A DNA stretch of 64,000 nucleotides from CAZFAP01 sp964516325. Lineage in GTDB: Bacteria; Auribacterota; JABMQX01. Both the position numbers and the translations under genes were made by a program. Shown here piece after piece: positions 51,370-59,111 of this stretch. Positions within the stretch are counted from its first letter, which is position 1; the number at the start of each line of letters is the position of its first letter. The stretch spans positions 22,544-86,543 of the forward strand of contig CAZFAP010000002.1 in the NCBI GenBank assembly GCA_964516325.1, written 5' to 3'. The notes beneath the pieces were generated by a model. That model made no database searches and had not been told where the DNA came from. It worked only from the letters and a program-made list of their open reading frames with translations.

Positions 51370-53073
51370 ATGAGAAAGACACCGCTGTTCGCTCTGATTG
51401 TTCTTCTGCTGATGCCGTCAGCCTTCTGCACAGTCAATGTTGACTATACGACCCGGCTTCGGCTTCAGAGAGCCACCTCACCCGACGGAGAGTGGGAAGA
51501 CGTTCCTGCGGAGACTCTTCCCGTAGTCGAAGGGGAATTCGAGGACGCCTTTGGGGCTTCCTCTGCGTATTACCGGATGCGGATAGGTGTTGTTAACAAG
51601 CAGCTTCCGCCGACCTCCATGCCGTTGGACCAGGTCCCGCCCATTGCCCGCCAGTTCGCGCAAAGACATCTGGACGAGAACCGCAACATGGAAGGGGACA
51701 ACGGATGGGAAGGCGCCGTCTTGGGACCTACCGCGTTCCCCATGTACAACCCCGCGGCTCAGGGCATCGCTTACATCGAGTTCAAGGTGATTCAAAAGCC
51801 CACGCTCCCCCCGCCAGGGACTCTCGCGACCCAGCTTCCCCCGCTGGAGGACCGGGGTTTCATCCTCGTCTCCGTCACGAGGAACGATTTCCTGATCGTC
51901 TCCTACGCTACGGAGGGGCCGACTCGCACTGAAATGCTCCGAGAGTTGGCAAAATCCGCGGGGGTGCGGATATTTCGGTACGACAGCGTTTTCATGGTTG
52001 CGGAGAACGCTCTGGGGGAGATGGCGGCGCATCTGGGCTCGGAACCGGTTCGATACCCCGACAGCATCTGCGACTATATCGGCAAGGAGTTTGAGCACGT
52101 TGTAACGAACGACGGCGAGCAGCTCCCGCAGGGCGCACCGGACCTGACCGGCGAAGCCTATGAAAGCTACCAGGCGTTCAAGCAGGCTTATTTGGAATCG
52201 GAATACATGAAGCGGGCGCGTCAGCTCCGCAAAGAAGAGGCGACAATCATTTGGGACCTCTACGAGGGCATCAACCCGGAGAACTTCTTTGACATCATCC
52301 TGCAAAAGGAAGCCACCGTATTGCAGGACAAGAAAATTGAAAGATTTATTGTCGGCGACGCGAGCGTCGCATCCATCGAAATTCTCGACCAGGGCCTGTC
52401 CATCACCGGCGAGAAAGTCGGGGGAACCGTGCTGCACGTGTTTTTTGCGGGCGGCGGAGAAGCAGCTTATGGTCTCACCGTCAGACAGGAGGGCATTCTG
52501 TCTCCCCAGAAGCCTGCGGGTTGGTCTTCCTGGACGACCTACTATGCGGGGGACTGGGACGACCAGCGGCGGTACTATCAGACGTGGTGTACGAGTTGCG
52601 GCTGCTACACGGGCTGCGGACCGGTCGCTTGGGCGATGCTCTACGGCTGGTTCGATTACAAGGGCTACGCCAGCCTCATCAGCGGCGGCCCGGCCCCCCT
52701 CTACAACGACTCGTACGTTGAAGATTGCATTATGACCGTCAGGGACTACGTGGATACCTACTGCGCGGGAAGCCCGGCAGCCACCAACCCATGGGAGATG
52801 CCCGACGGATACAGGTGGGCGAGGGACGACCGCGGCATCAGTTACAGCATCTCGACTACTTACTCGATATCCTGTTTCCCCACGTCGAGTTGCCGGGAGG
52901 AAGCGCGAAACGCCATCCGAGACGATGATAGACCCGCAATCATCGGTCTGTGGTGCTCGTCCGCGCACTACTGCGTGGCGTACGGCTACAGGTACCGGGA
53001 GTGGACGGATATTTTCGGGACGGTCTGGTCCACGGAGAGGCAGTTCAAGTGCAGGTTCAAGGGCGGTTCATAG
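51370..53073 (+). CDS. Secreted papain-fold (C10/C39-like) cysteine peptidase, 3' end replaced by integrated element
   Basis: A 567-residue exported protein with a signal peptide (MRKTPLFALIVLLLMPSAFC) and a peptidase domain from about residue 380. The nucleophile is C416 in YTGCGPVAWAMLYGW and the general base H533 in SSAHYCVAYGY. It ends abruptly at QFKC followed by RFKGGS. The lost C-terminus is preserved at 61456-61533: joining the two sides at the shared 15 bp restores QFKCNLGWGGSSPSWEDASV and the rest, a 586-residue protein. Papain-like and streptopain-like enzymes carry a conserved Trp-Gly segment after the active-site His, so the insertion probably impairs activity. AAAGGA precedes the ATG at 51370. 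Confidence 0.88.
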   Translation: MRKTPLFALIVLLLMPSAFCTVNVDYTTRLRLQRATSPDGEWEDVPAETLPVVEGEFEDAFGASSAYYRMRIGVVNKQLPPTSMPLDQVPPIARQFAQRHLDENRNMEGDNGWEGAVLGPTAFPMYNPAAQGIAYIEFKVIQKPTLPPPGTLATQLPPLEDRGFILVSVTRNDFLIVSYATEGPTRTEMLRELAKSAGVRIFRYDSVFMVAENALGEMAAHLGSEPVRYPDSICDYIGKEFEHVVTNDGEQLPQGAPDLTGEAYESYQAFKQAYLESEYMKRARQLRKEEATIIWDLYEGINPENFFDIILQKEATVLQDKKIERFIVGDASVASIEILDQGLSITGEKVGGTVLHVFFAGGGEAAYGLTVRQEGILSPQKPAGWSSWTTYYAGDWDDQRRYYQTWCTSCGCYTGCGPVAWAMLYGWFDYKGYASLISGGPAPLYNDSYVEDCIMTVRDYVDTYCAGSPAATNPWEMPDGYRWARDDRGISYSISTTYSISCFPTSSCREEARNAIRDDDRPAIIGLWCSSAHYCVAYGYRYREWTDIFGTVWSTERQFKCRFKGGS

Positions 53074-54155
53074 CCCCCGATGCGCGCTTCCGAAGTCACA
53101 GGCGCTCCGCTACTTGCGGCAACCGCAACCTTCTGGTCGGCAACTTCTGAAAACGGGATGGTGACCGATTGGTGACTATCTAAGAGCCGGACGCTTCTCT
53201 CCATTGCCTGAGCCGAAGGGTGAATGTACCGCTGCGTCGTTTTCAGGTCCGCGTGCTGCATAAGCTGTTGAAGCGTTGCCACGTCACAGCCCCGCTCAGC
53301 AAGCCGGCTCGCGCAGCTGTGCCTCAAGTCGTGAATGCGAAAACCCCGGTCGAGGCCGGCTGCCGCAAGGGCTTTCTTGAATGCCACGTGGACGCCGGAC
53401 AAGGGACGGTCGCCCCCAAAGACGCACTCGCCACGTCGCTCCTGCGCCGCAATGACCGCCTGCGCCGTTGCGTTCAGCGGCAGGGTATGGTCTCGTTTGC
53501 TTTTGCAGACCGCCGCCGGAAGGTATATTGTGCCTGGGCGCTTCTCAAGCTGCGTCCATTTCAACCCCTCGATCTGCGCCTTGCGAAGCCCTGTCGAGAG
53601 GGCGAAGATGATGAAGTCTCTCAACCAGGGCGGGGACGCCGCCAGGAGTTTGCGTTCGTCGTCAGCCGAAAGAGGGTGCTCGACCTTGTTATCCTCGTGA
53701 AATAGCAGGTCGCTCGTGAGCGGATTCCGTTTGATCTTCCCTTCCCGGACGGCATGATTGAACAGCACCCTGAGAATGGCGAGTTCCCTGTCAATCGTGC
53801 TCCTGCACATTCCCGCCGAGAGCCGCTCGACCTTGTAGCCCTCTATGTCGAGCATGCCGATTTCTGACAATCGCCGAGTCCCGAAGAACCCGCAAAGGTG
53901 GCGCAGGCTCGTCGCGTCTCGCACCCAACTCCGCTTCTCTCGCTTCGACCATTTGGCAATTTCCTCGGCATACTCCCCGAAGCGGGGAGCCTTCATCCCT
54001 GCAATCATGTCGTACTTCCCCCGCAGGGCGTCCGCCTGCAAAGCCTTCAGGACCCGCTCTGCATCCCGCCGAGTGGCACCCGCCTTCTGCCGGACACGCC
54101 GCGTGCCGATATAGAAATCGGCGTACCACCAACCCTTTCGTTCATAAACTGCCAT
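52986..54155 (-). CDS. int: Tyrosine-type site-specific integrase
   Basis: A 389-residue phage-type tyrosine recombinase. The N-terminal SAM-like arm-binding domain (residues about 55-150) is followed by the catalytic domain with R191 (STGLRKAQ), H275-x-x-R278 (IHDLRHS), H301 (LMQHADL) and the nucleophile Y310 (TQRYIHP). It catalyses integration at the 15-bp core 53039-53053. The frame runs through the core into host DNA, so the last 17 residues or so (from LSVDQTVP on) and the stop codon are donated by the interrupted peptidase gene. The ATG at 54155 has GGAGG 9 nt upstream; an ATG at 54161 is too close to it. Confidence 0.93.
   Translation of the reverse strand: MAVYERKGWWYADFYIGTRRVRQKAGATRRDAERVLKALQADALRGKYDMIAGMKAPRFGEYAEEIAKWSKREKRSWVRDATSLRHLCGFFGTRRLSEIGMLDIEGYKVERLSAGMCRSTIDRELAILRVLFNHAVREGKIKRNPLTSDLLFHEDNKVEHPLSADDERKLLAASPPWLRDFIIFALSTGLRKAQIEGLKWTQLEKRPGTIYLPAAVCKSKRDHTLPLNATAQAVIAAQERRGECVFGGDRPLSGVHVAFKKALAAAGLDRGFRIHDLRHSCASRLAERGCDVATLQQLMQHADLKTTQRYIHPSAQAMERSVRLLDSHQSVTIPFSEVADQKVAVAASSGAPVTSEARIGGYEPPLNLHLNCLSVDQTVPKISVHSRYL
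53039..53053. other. Attachment site, integrase-proximal copy
   Basis: GGCAGTTCAAGTGCA, identical to 61442-61456. It lies within codons for RQFKC of the peptidase gene and inside the 3' end of the integrase frame. Confidence 0.9.
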
Positions 54156-54332
54156 CGTCATTGCCCTCCTTCTGGGGTGCGTTGTAACACCCCCCTTACC
54201 ACTATCCCTCATGTTGAAAAATCTTTCCGTTTTTGCGGCGTTTCTCGCTTCTGCATCCTATGCGCCGGGCAAGTCCAGGGAGGCACCAGCCGGGGGGGAG
54301 GTCGGTCAGGTTCCGACTGGTGCCCCCCATGT

Positions 54333-54983
54333 TCACTGTGTAGGCTCTTTCTTCTGTTTCCGTTCGCTTGCCGCCGCCTTCCGTTCACGGTCAACACGTG
54401 CCGCGCGTTCATGTTCGAGGCGTGCCGCGGCCTTCCGTTCATGCTCAAGACGTGTCGCCACTGAGATGTCCTGATAAGACGTGCCCGGTTGTGCGGCTTT
54501 GATCTGCGTCAGAATCTCAATCCCGGTGATTCCCTCTTTCAGGTCCCAGTCAATCTGCCGCATGACATCTTCCATGTCCGTCGTGGTAAGATGAGGCTGT
54601 ATCTTGTCTTTGTACTCCCGCGCAATTGCCCAACAGCGACCGTCTATCTCTCCGAGCGACGCCGCCGAAGGCTCGGGCTCCGGGGGCGCATTGGGCGCAT
54701 CCGGCGCTGTGACAACCCCGCCGCCCCCGCCCTTCACGACCAGGGGAATATCGTCATCCTCGTCGGGCGGAAGTTGCTTCTTGATGGCCTCAATCGCCTT
54801 CATCATTGGCTCCCACGTTCGCACGAAGAAGCGCCAGAACGTCCGCAACAATGCTGGGGCGGTGAACTCGAACTCGGTCTGGTCTTCCACAGCGCGCTGC
54901 AGAAGGCTGAAGTCGCTCATTTCGTCGGCGAAGTGTTCAAGGACTTCTATCGGCGCGTACGTTTCCACTTCCAACTCGTTCAT
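54333..54983 (-). CDS. Hypothetical element protein with charged repeat tail
   Basis: A 216-residue protein of unknown function. The N-terminal third is helical and acidic (VLEHFADEMSDFSLLQRAVE). Residues about 65-100 form a low-complexity linker of Asp, Gly and Pro. The C-terminus is a tandem of LEHERKAAA-type units (RLEHERKAAARLEHERAARV) ending in a lysine-rich tail, probably a coiled coil; the DNA shows matching direct repeats at about 54375-54450. AGGAGGTG lies just before the ATG at 54983. A structured terminator-like element (54999-55070) sits in its leader. Confidence 0.75.
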   Translation of the reverse strand: MNELEVETYAPIEVLEHFADEMSDFSLLQRAVEDQTEFEFTAPALLRTFWRFFVRTWEPMMKAIEAIKKQLPPDEDDDIPLVVKGGGGGVVTAPDAPNAPPEPEPSAASLGEIDGRCWAIAREYKDKIQPHLTTTDMEDVMRQIDWDLKEGITGIEILTQIKAAQPGTSYQDISVATRLEHERKAAARLEHERAARVDRERKAAASERKQKKEPTQ

Positions 54984-54998
54984 GGTGCACCTCCTGAC

Positions 54999-55070
54999 AA
55001 AAAAGCCCGAGCCGGTGAAACCCAGAGAAGGTCTGGATCGGGAACCATTGCTGATTCCCTCGACTCGGGC
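54999..55070 (-). terminator. Three-way-junction RNA with intrinsic terminator
   Basis: Read on the reverse strand, GCCCGAGTCG (55070-55061) pairs with CGGCTCGGGC (55014-55005) over 10 bp with one G-U pair. The enclosed loop holds two further hairpins, GGGAATC-AGCAAT-GGTTCCC and CCAGA-CCTTC-TCTGG. The outer stem is followed at once by six T residues. It lies between the HTH gene and the gene at 54333-54983 and could be a terminator, an attenuator or a small RNA 3' end. The forward strand also gives a T-rich tract after the stem. Confidence 0.6.
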
Positions 55071-55143
55071 AGTTTTGTTTTGGCGCGTAAAAAAGCCTTC
55101 ACCAGGTTTCACGCCAGCAGTATCTCACCATCGCAAAGGGGTG

Positions 55144-55335
55144 TCAAGGGATTTCTTTCTCCAAAGGATGGCGCTTCGACTTCTCTACAAACCTCTCAAG
55201 GTCGAAGGGGTCAAACCGCACAAGCCGCCCGACCTTGACATAGACAATCCGCCGACGCCAAACCCAGTCTCGCAGCGTCCCCGGTCTGACGCCCAGCCGC
55301 TTGCTTGCTTGTCCTATGTCCAGAAGGTCTTCCAT
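55144..55335 (-). CDS. Small HTH DNA-binding protein (AlpA/excisionase type)
   Basis: A 63-residue protein made almost entirely of one MerR/AlpA-type winged helix: LLDIGQASKRLGVRPGTLRD forms the helix-turn-helix and VKVGRLVRFDPFDLERFV the wing. Proteins of this kind act as excisionases or as regulators of integrase in prophages and satellites. No Shine-Dalgarno sequence is seen; the ATG at 55335 is preceded by GTGACTAAAATCAG and, further up, by one copy of the bipartite element motif (55356-55382). Confidence 0.85.
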   Translation of the reverse strand: MEDLLDIGQASKRLGVRPGTLRDWVWRRRIVYVKVGRLVRFDPFDLERFVEKSKRHPLEKEIP

Positions 55336-55355
55336 CTGATTTTAGTCACCAAGCG

Positions 55356-55382
55356 GTCACCAAAGACGCCGCTCTCGTCGAG
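55356..55382. promoter_or_regulatory. Bipartite element motif, copy 1
   Basis: GTC-N15-CTCGTCGAG, 20 bp upstream of the HTH gene start. It has the form GTCAC-N13-CTCGTCGAG, with a second TAGTCAC at 55343-55349 nearer the start codon. Confidence 0.65.
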
Positions 55383-55406
55383 AAAACTCCGCAGTGCTGG
55401 TGCGTT

Positions 55407-56390
55407 TCACGGCCCCATGACGCCGGGGACTGCTTGGTACTTTTTCAGTAGTGCCACCATTTCGGCGTCGGCTTTTGCGATTTTCTCTTCAGTAATTCCC
55501 AACTTGAGCAGGGCGTCCGCGGCCAATTTCGTGTTCTTTGCGATCTCGTCCTGACGGTCAATCCGCGAGGCGGCGGCGGTCTGGATGCGCTTGTACATCT
55601 CGATAGGCCCCTCGAATCGCGCTTGGAATGGCGCGGGCCGTGCCATAGTCCTTGCCTTTTCCAGAGTTTCTCTCCATCCCGCATAGACGTCAAGTTGCTC
55701 CTGAATCCTCGCGATGTTGGCTCTGGCAGCAGAAGCTCCGCGCTCCCTGACATCCTGCCGCGTTGCTTCCAGTTTATTTTGATACTCGATTTCGGCATTC
55801 TCTTCTTCGAGAAGCTCTATCTCTTCCCGGAGTGCCCTGGCTCGTGAAGGGTCTGTGGCAGGGCGCATGACAATATCTCCCCCCTCGGTTGCAACCGCTT
55901 CTAACCGTATTTGCTCCATTTCTTCGCGCCGTCTCTCAATCATGCCCTTGCGGAGCGCAATTCGTGGGTCAATCTCTTCGCCTGCGCGAGCCTCCATGTC
56001 TTTCGCAAATTCCTTGTTCACATCGGCGACTCGCTTCATCTCGGTAATCTGAGCATCTGCCAGTTTCTTCGCTTCCACTTTGGCCTTCTGAAAAAATGAG
56101 ATGGCCACCGACCCGGCCATTGCGATAAGTTGCGGCCAACCCCGGAAGAGAAACCCGATCGACATGATGGTCCCAAGAAACGCCTCGGATGATTTCTGTC
56201 CTGACTGTATCTGATTCGCAAAGGCCATGATGGCGAAGCCGCCGTGCGATAGTGCGCGCTGCACGCCCCGCATGGATACCGTCCACCGGGAGTGCAGCCT
56301 GTTCGCCATGCTCTCGGCAGCCGCGCTTCCCGATTGCATGTCAGAGATATTCGCCTTCAGGTTGATAATAACTTCGCCAAGCGTCGCCAT
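55407..56390 (-). CDS. Short tail tape-measure-like protein
   Basis: A 327-residue protein. Its N-terminus (MATLGEVIINLKANISDMQS) has the start pattern of phage tail tape-measure proteins. A hydrophobic patch (about 50-100, with FAIMAFANQIQ and IMSIGFLFRGWPQLIAMAGS) is followed by a long charged coiled coil (about 105-260). The end, ASRIDRQDEIAKNTKLAADALLKL, also resembles tape-measure tails. True tape-measure proteins are usually longer than 600 residues, so this may set a small tail or interfere with a helper's tail. AAAGGAG precedes the ATG. It lies 15 nt downstream of the protease-like gene. Confidence 0.65.
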   Translation of the reverse strand: MATLGEVIINLKANISDMQSGSAAAESMANRLHSRWTVSMRGVQRALSHGGFAIMAFANQIQSGQKSSEAFLGTIMSIGFLFRGWPQLIAMAGSVAISFFQKAKVEAKKLADAQITEMKRVADVNKEFAKDMEARAGEEIDPRIALRKGMIERRREEMEQIRLEAVATEGGDIVMRPATDPSRARALREEIELLEEENAEIEYQNKLEATRQDVRERGASAARANIARIQEQLDVYAGWRETLEKARTMARPAPFQARFEGPIEMYKRIQTAAASRIDRQDEIAKNTKLAADALLKLGITEEKIAKADAEMVALLKKYQAVPGVMGP

Positions 56391-56405
56391 CTTTCGCTCC
56401 TTTCC

Positions 56406-57014
56406 TTATCTGCCGTAAGCCTGTCGAATGCGAGCCGGAAGACCAGGGTCACGTCTGCCGTTTTCGTCCAGTTTGTAAACCGCGGTCTCAGTTGCCGCCC
56501 CCCCCAACGAAGCCGCAACCGCCACAAATCCGCTCAGCCCTGGAACGAGGGGGTCTGTGCACAGCGCGACGTGCAGGATGGGCCAGCTGTAAGCGTTCCC
56601 CTTGCCGTCAACGAAGGATTGCGGCGAATGGATTGACACGTCGGTCGTTGCCGCAAGGCGGTCAGCATCCTCGCCAATGAGGTCAAGCATCCCGATAAGC
56701 GCCCCACCTTCGACAAAAACATCTTGGAGCCATCCTCTGTTTTTGTCCGGGTCCTGAGCTCCCGCATGGGTCAGTACCACGGGGACCTTGACGCCGTTCG
56801 CCTTCATCCGCCCAAACTCGCGCTCCCAGTCGGTCAGGCTTTTTGCGGTAACGTCAAAAGCCTTGCCACTTTCGGGGTGTCGGTATCGCCCGAGGTGCAC
56901 CAATTCCTTGCGGTATCGCTTCATCCCCTGTCGCCCTGGTCCAATGTTCGGGCTGGGCTGATTCTCAAGTGCTCCCTGCCCCGCGCGAAATACACAACCC
57001 TGTAATCCGTTCAT
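56406..57014 (-). CDS. Mu gpI-like prohead protease
   Basis: A 202-residue protein resembling phage head-maturation proteases of the gpI type. FDVTAKSLTDWEREFGRMKA, VKVPVVLTHAGAQDPDKNRG, WLQDVFVEGGALIGMLDLIG, DVSIHSPQSFVDGKG and the closing LHVALCTDPLVPGLSGFV follow the order of the family blocks (VPLxxDH, GWxxxL, YxSPxF, LxxVALTxxP). The catalytic residues are not certain. GGAGG lies 8 nt before the ATG at 57014; an in-frame ATG at 57044 is possible. Its presence without a capsid gene suggests it acts on a helper phage's head. Confidence 0.65.
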   Translation of the reverse strand: MNGLQGCVFRAGQGALENQPSPNIGPGRQGMKRYRKELVHLGRYRHPESGKAFDVTAKSLTDWEREFGRMKANGVKVPVVLTHAGAQDPDKNRGWLQDVFVEGGALIGMLDLIGEDADRLAATTDVSIHSPQSFVDGKGNAYSWPILHVALCTDPLVPGLSGFVAVAASLGGAATETAVYKLDENGRRDPGLPARIRQAYGR

Positions 57015-57050
57015 GGTGCTATCCTCCCTTTCCTTGTTGGTCATCGTATA

Positions 57051-57077
57051 GTCACAAAGCACGTTGCCCTCGACGAG
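57051..57077. promoter_or_regulatory. Bipartite element motif, copy 2
   Basis: GTCAC-N13-CTCGACGAG, 37 bp upstream of the protease-like gene start at 57014. On the reverse strand the sequence continues as GTGACTATAC, which resembles a -10 element. Confidence 0.65.
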
Positions 57078-57123
57078 CAAACTGTGCACTCTATGTGCAA
57101 TTCCTTGAAACAACCTGCACTTT

Positions 57124-57489
57124 TCAACCCTCGACCTCGGTCAGTGGGTGTCCCTGGCACGCAGCCAGGATGGCTGCCTTGGCCTTTACCGCAGCCCTGA
57201 GTTCCGCGTTCGTTATTTCTTCCCCGATTATCTGGTCCACTTCCCTCACGAACCACGCGGCCCATTGCGGCGTTATCGCATCCTCGTCGCTCTCGACCTG
57301 TCGCGGCAGCAACCGCCCCAACAAGGCAATGAACGCCGTCGGATTTTCCTTTGCCTGTGCCACAAGCCAGCGCACTCCGCCAAGCCGATGATAGGCGTCC
57401 AGAATGCTTTGTTTCAGCGTGGTGTACTTATTCACAGTGCCCTTCGGCTTCCCGCTCGGATTCCCGCTTTGTCCCTTGATGAAAGTCAT
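57124..57489 (-). CDS. DUF5681-like phage protein
   Basis: A 121-residue basic-start protein. FIKGQSGNPSGKPKGTVNKY matches the KGQSGNPxGRPKG opening of DUF5681 proteins, which often lie near packaging genes of phages. The middle (ENPTAFIALLGRLLPRQVES) resembles terminase small-subunit-type proteins, but I cannot assign that role. GAAGGAGGG precedes the ATG, and the start overlaps the stop of the upstream small gene by 4 nt (57486-57489), implying coupled translation. Confidence 0.75.
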   Translation of the reverse strand: MTFIKGQSGNPSGKPKGTVNKYTTLKQSILDAYHRLGGVRWLVAQAKENPTAFIALLGRLLPRQVESDEDAITPQWAAWFVREVDQIIGEEITNAELRAAVKAKAAILAACQGHPLTEVEG

Positions 57490-57662
57490 GTTCCCTCCTT
57501 CGCCGCTTCCCAGGCCAACTGGACGATGACCATCAGGACTAAGAGCGGGTCGTCTTCCGTGACCCGTCTGAGAAATGCGACCGCTTCGCCCTTCGCGCTT
57601 GCCGCCGCGAAGTCTTCCCAGAATGCCGCGATCCGTTCTTCATTGTTGTTGTCTGTTACCAT
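57486..57662 (-). CDS. Small acidic hypothetical protein
   Basis: A 58-residue protein (MVTDNNNEERIAAFWEDFAA at the start) with a helical, acidic composition and a hydrophobic helix near the end (LLVLMVIVQLAWEAA). No family is recognised. It is kept as a gene because of the AAAGGA site 10 nt before the ATG at 57662 and the 4-nt overlap with the DUF5681-like gene. Confidence 0.6.
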   Translation of the reverse strand: MVTDNNNEERIAAFWEDFAAASAKGEAVAFLRRVTEDDPLLVLMVIVQLAWEAAKEGT

Positions 57663-57917
57663 CTTCTTTTTTCCTTTCAACCCGCGGCCGGGGGTGTCGG
57701 GAGACACCAATCACCATCCCAGAGGGAGGAGTTGCCCTCCGGGTCATACGCGGAGAACAAACGACCCGACAACCCCGGCTCGGGGAGCTTTTGATTTTCT
57801 TTGATTCTCTGAGGGTCAACACACAGGCCCCCGTCGAGATCGTGCGTCCTGCGCTGTCCTGCGAAGCCCTTTTCTCGACGAGAACCGCAAAATGTCCCCT
57901 TTCCCGCTTTTCGTCTT
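57663..57917. other. Intergenic region of the element with hairpins
   Basis: It contains GGTGTC-GGGA-GACACC (57691-57706), a CCCCG-GCT-CGGGG hairpin followed by AGCTTTTG (about 57772-57792) that could end a forward transcript, and copy 3 of the bipartite motif (57856-57882). No gene is supported. Confidence 0.45.
57856..57882. promoter_or_regulatory. Bipartite element motif, copy 3 (variant)
   Basis: GTCCT-N13-CTCGACGAG, same spacing as the others. It sits 194 bp upstream of the small gene starting at 57662. The palindrome here extends to TTCTCGACGAGAA. Confidence 0.5.
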
Positions 57918-59105
57918 TCATGTTGTACCTGTCCTTGCCGCCTGCAACACTCGTTGAATGTTCGCCTGCTTGTACGCGCGGATCGCCGTTTCAATCGCCG
58001 TTGCCGATATGTTCTCTTTCAACGCCCCCGCGATATGCTGTCGCGCTGAGGTGAGTCCCTGGACGCCCCCGCATTCGACGTACAGCGCCGCGAGCCTGTC
58101 TGGGTCTCCTTCCGGTCCGGTCGCCGTTGCTTCCCCTGGTGCTGCCAGGGAAGGGTTTCCCCCGGGGGGATGGTCTCGGTTGAGAATGGATTTCCGTAGC
58201 GAAGTTGCCGCACTCTCAAAGTCCGCCCAACTGTGCGACCGCGGAGACCTCCCCTCTTTCTGCGCCCGGCGAAGCCGTCCTTTCAGCCCCTTGAAGATAC
58301 CAGCCGGATTCGTTCCGTCGCTCATGTTGAGTCGCATCTGCTGAACAATGGCCGCCCCCGTCCCGCCCAGGTCGAGGCACTCGGAAAAGACCTTCTCCAA
58401 AAAGGCGGACGTGATATGTTTTCCCTGAAAGCGAGCGTGCGGGAAGGTTTCGCGGAATAGGCGGGTGAGCAAACCCAACAAGGTAACAATGTCCGTGCCT
58501 TTGATTATCGTAGCAGGCACCTGTACCCCCATATCACCATCCGAAGAGGTCAAGGTCAAAGGGTCAGGAACCACTTGAGAAAAATCTTTCTTTCTGACTC
58601 TTTCTTTCTCATATTCTTGTTCCTGACTATTCTTGACCTTAATCCCGTCCGCTTTGCTTTCGGTTTGCAGTCCGCTTTCTGACTTCTCTCGTCGAGCTTT
58701 GCAGTCCGCTTCGTCATCGTTTTGCAGTCCGCTTTGACCATTTTGCAGTCCGCTTTTCGGCTCTTCTCGACGAGCTTTGCAGTCCGGTGGCGCTGCCAAA
58801 ATAAACTCGCATTTCCCCCTATCCCGCCCCGTTCCCTTGTTGCCGGGCGGATGGTCATACGTCAGTAAGCCATACTGAACCGCACGCCCGATTGCGCGTT
58901 TGATCGCGGTCACGGAAAAACCCAAGTCCTTCGCTATGCGTGGAGCGGACGCCCAAACGTGAAAGGTGTTGTCCTTCCAACAGAATGAGGACGTCGCACC
59001 TCGCAAGTAAGTCCACAACATGAGAACCTTCCGATCCTTCCATAACTGGTCAGGCGTCGCATGCCAACCAGCGCCGTCATCGCTGAAGCCGTATTGCTTT
59101 TTCAT
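57918..59105 (-). CDS. Winged-helix replication-initiator-like protein
   Basis: A 395-residue protein. The first 100 residues form a winged-helix domain like the N-terminus of phage replication proteins (VWASAPRIAKDLGFSVTAIK, RAIGRAVQYGLLTY). A repetitive linker (about 105-150) contains two CKARREE-SGLQN-type units. The C-terminal half is helical and may bind a helicase or loader. The linker DNA holds five iteron-like TTTGCAGTCCG repeats (58665-58787) next to an AT- and T-rich stretch, as in lambda-type origins that lie inside their own initiator gene. The ATG is abutted by AAAGG, an unusually close ribosome-binding site. Confidence 0.75.
   Translation of the reverse strand: MKKQYGFSDDGAGWHATPDQLWKDRKVLMLWTYLRGATSSFCWKDNTFHVWASAPRIAKDLGFSVTAIKRAIGRAVQYGLLTYDHPPGNKGTGRDRGKCEFILAAPPDCKARREEPKSGLQNGQSGLQNDDEADCKARREKSESGLQTESKADGIKVKNSQEQEYEKERVRKKDFSQVVPDPLTLTSSDGDMGVQVPATIIKGTDIVTLLGLLTRLFRETFPHARFQGKHITSAFLEKVFSECLDLGGTGAAIVQQMRLNMSDGTNPAGIFKGLKGRLRRAQKEGRSPRSHSWADFESAATSLRKSILNRDHPPGGNPSLAAPGEATATGPEGDPDRLAALYVECGGVQGLTSARQHIAGALKENISATAIETAIRAYKQANIQRVLQAARTGTT
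58671..58697. promoter_or_regulatory. Bipartite element motif, copy 4
   Basis: GTCCG-N13-CTCGTCGAG, inside the iteron-like array of the replication gene. Confidence 0.5.
58749..58775. promoter_or_regulatory. Bipartite element motif, copy 5
   Basis: GTCCG-N13-CTCGACGAG, inside the iteron-like array of the replication gene; second copy of the 46-bp unit. Confidence 0.5.
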
Positions 59106-59111
59106 CCTTTA

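Larger units (their letters stand above)
58665..58787 (+). repeat. Iteron-like array inside the replication gene
   Basis: TTTGCAGTCCG occurs at 58665, 58699, 58722, 58743 and 58777, with steps of 34, 23, 21 and 34 bp. Two longer units of about 46 bp (starting 58665 and 58743) each contain TTTGCAGTCCGCTTT and CTCG(A/T)CGAGC. The flank at about 58570-58645 is rich in T and A. The pattern suggests a replication origin; it also encodes the protein repeats, so coding duplication is the alternative. Confidence 0.6.

Noticed and set aside
51478..52968. A 496-codon reverse frame opposite the cysteine peptidase
   Set aside because: The forward frame has a signal peptide, Cys/His active-site motifs and a ribosome-binding site; the reverse frame has none.
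54999..55070. Possible tRNA in the element
   Set aside because: The fold has a 10-bp outer stem and only two inner arms, no T-arm GGTTCGA consensus and no CCA-end context. It is annotated as a structured terminator instead.
58665..58787. CRISPR-like spacing of TTTGCAGTCCG repeats
   Set aside because: The repeats are only 11-15 bp, the spacers are too short and uneven, they lie inside a coding sequence and no cas gene is present.
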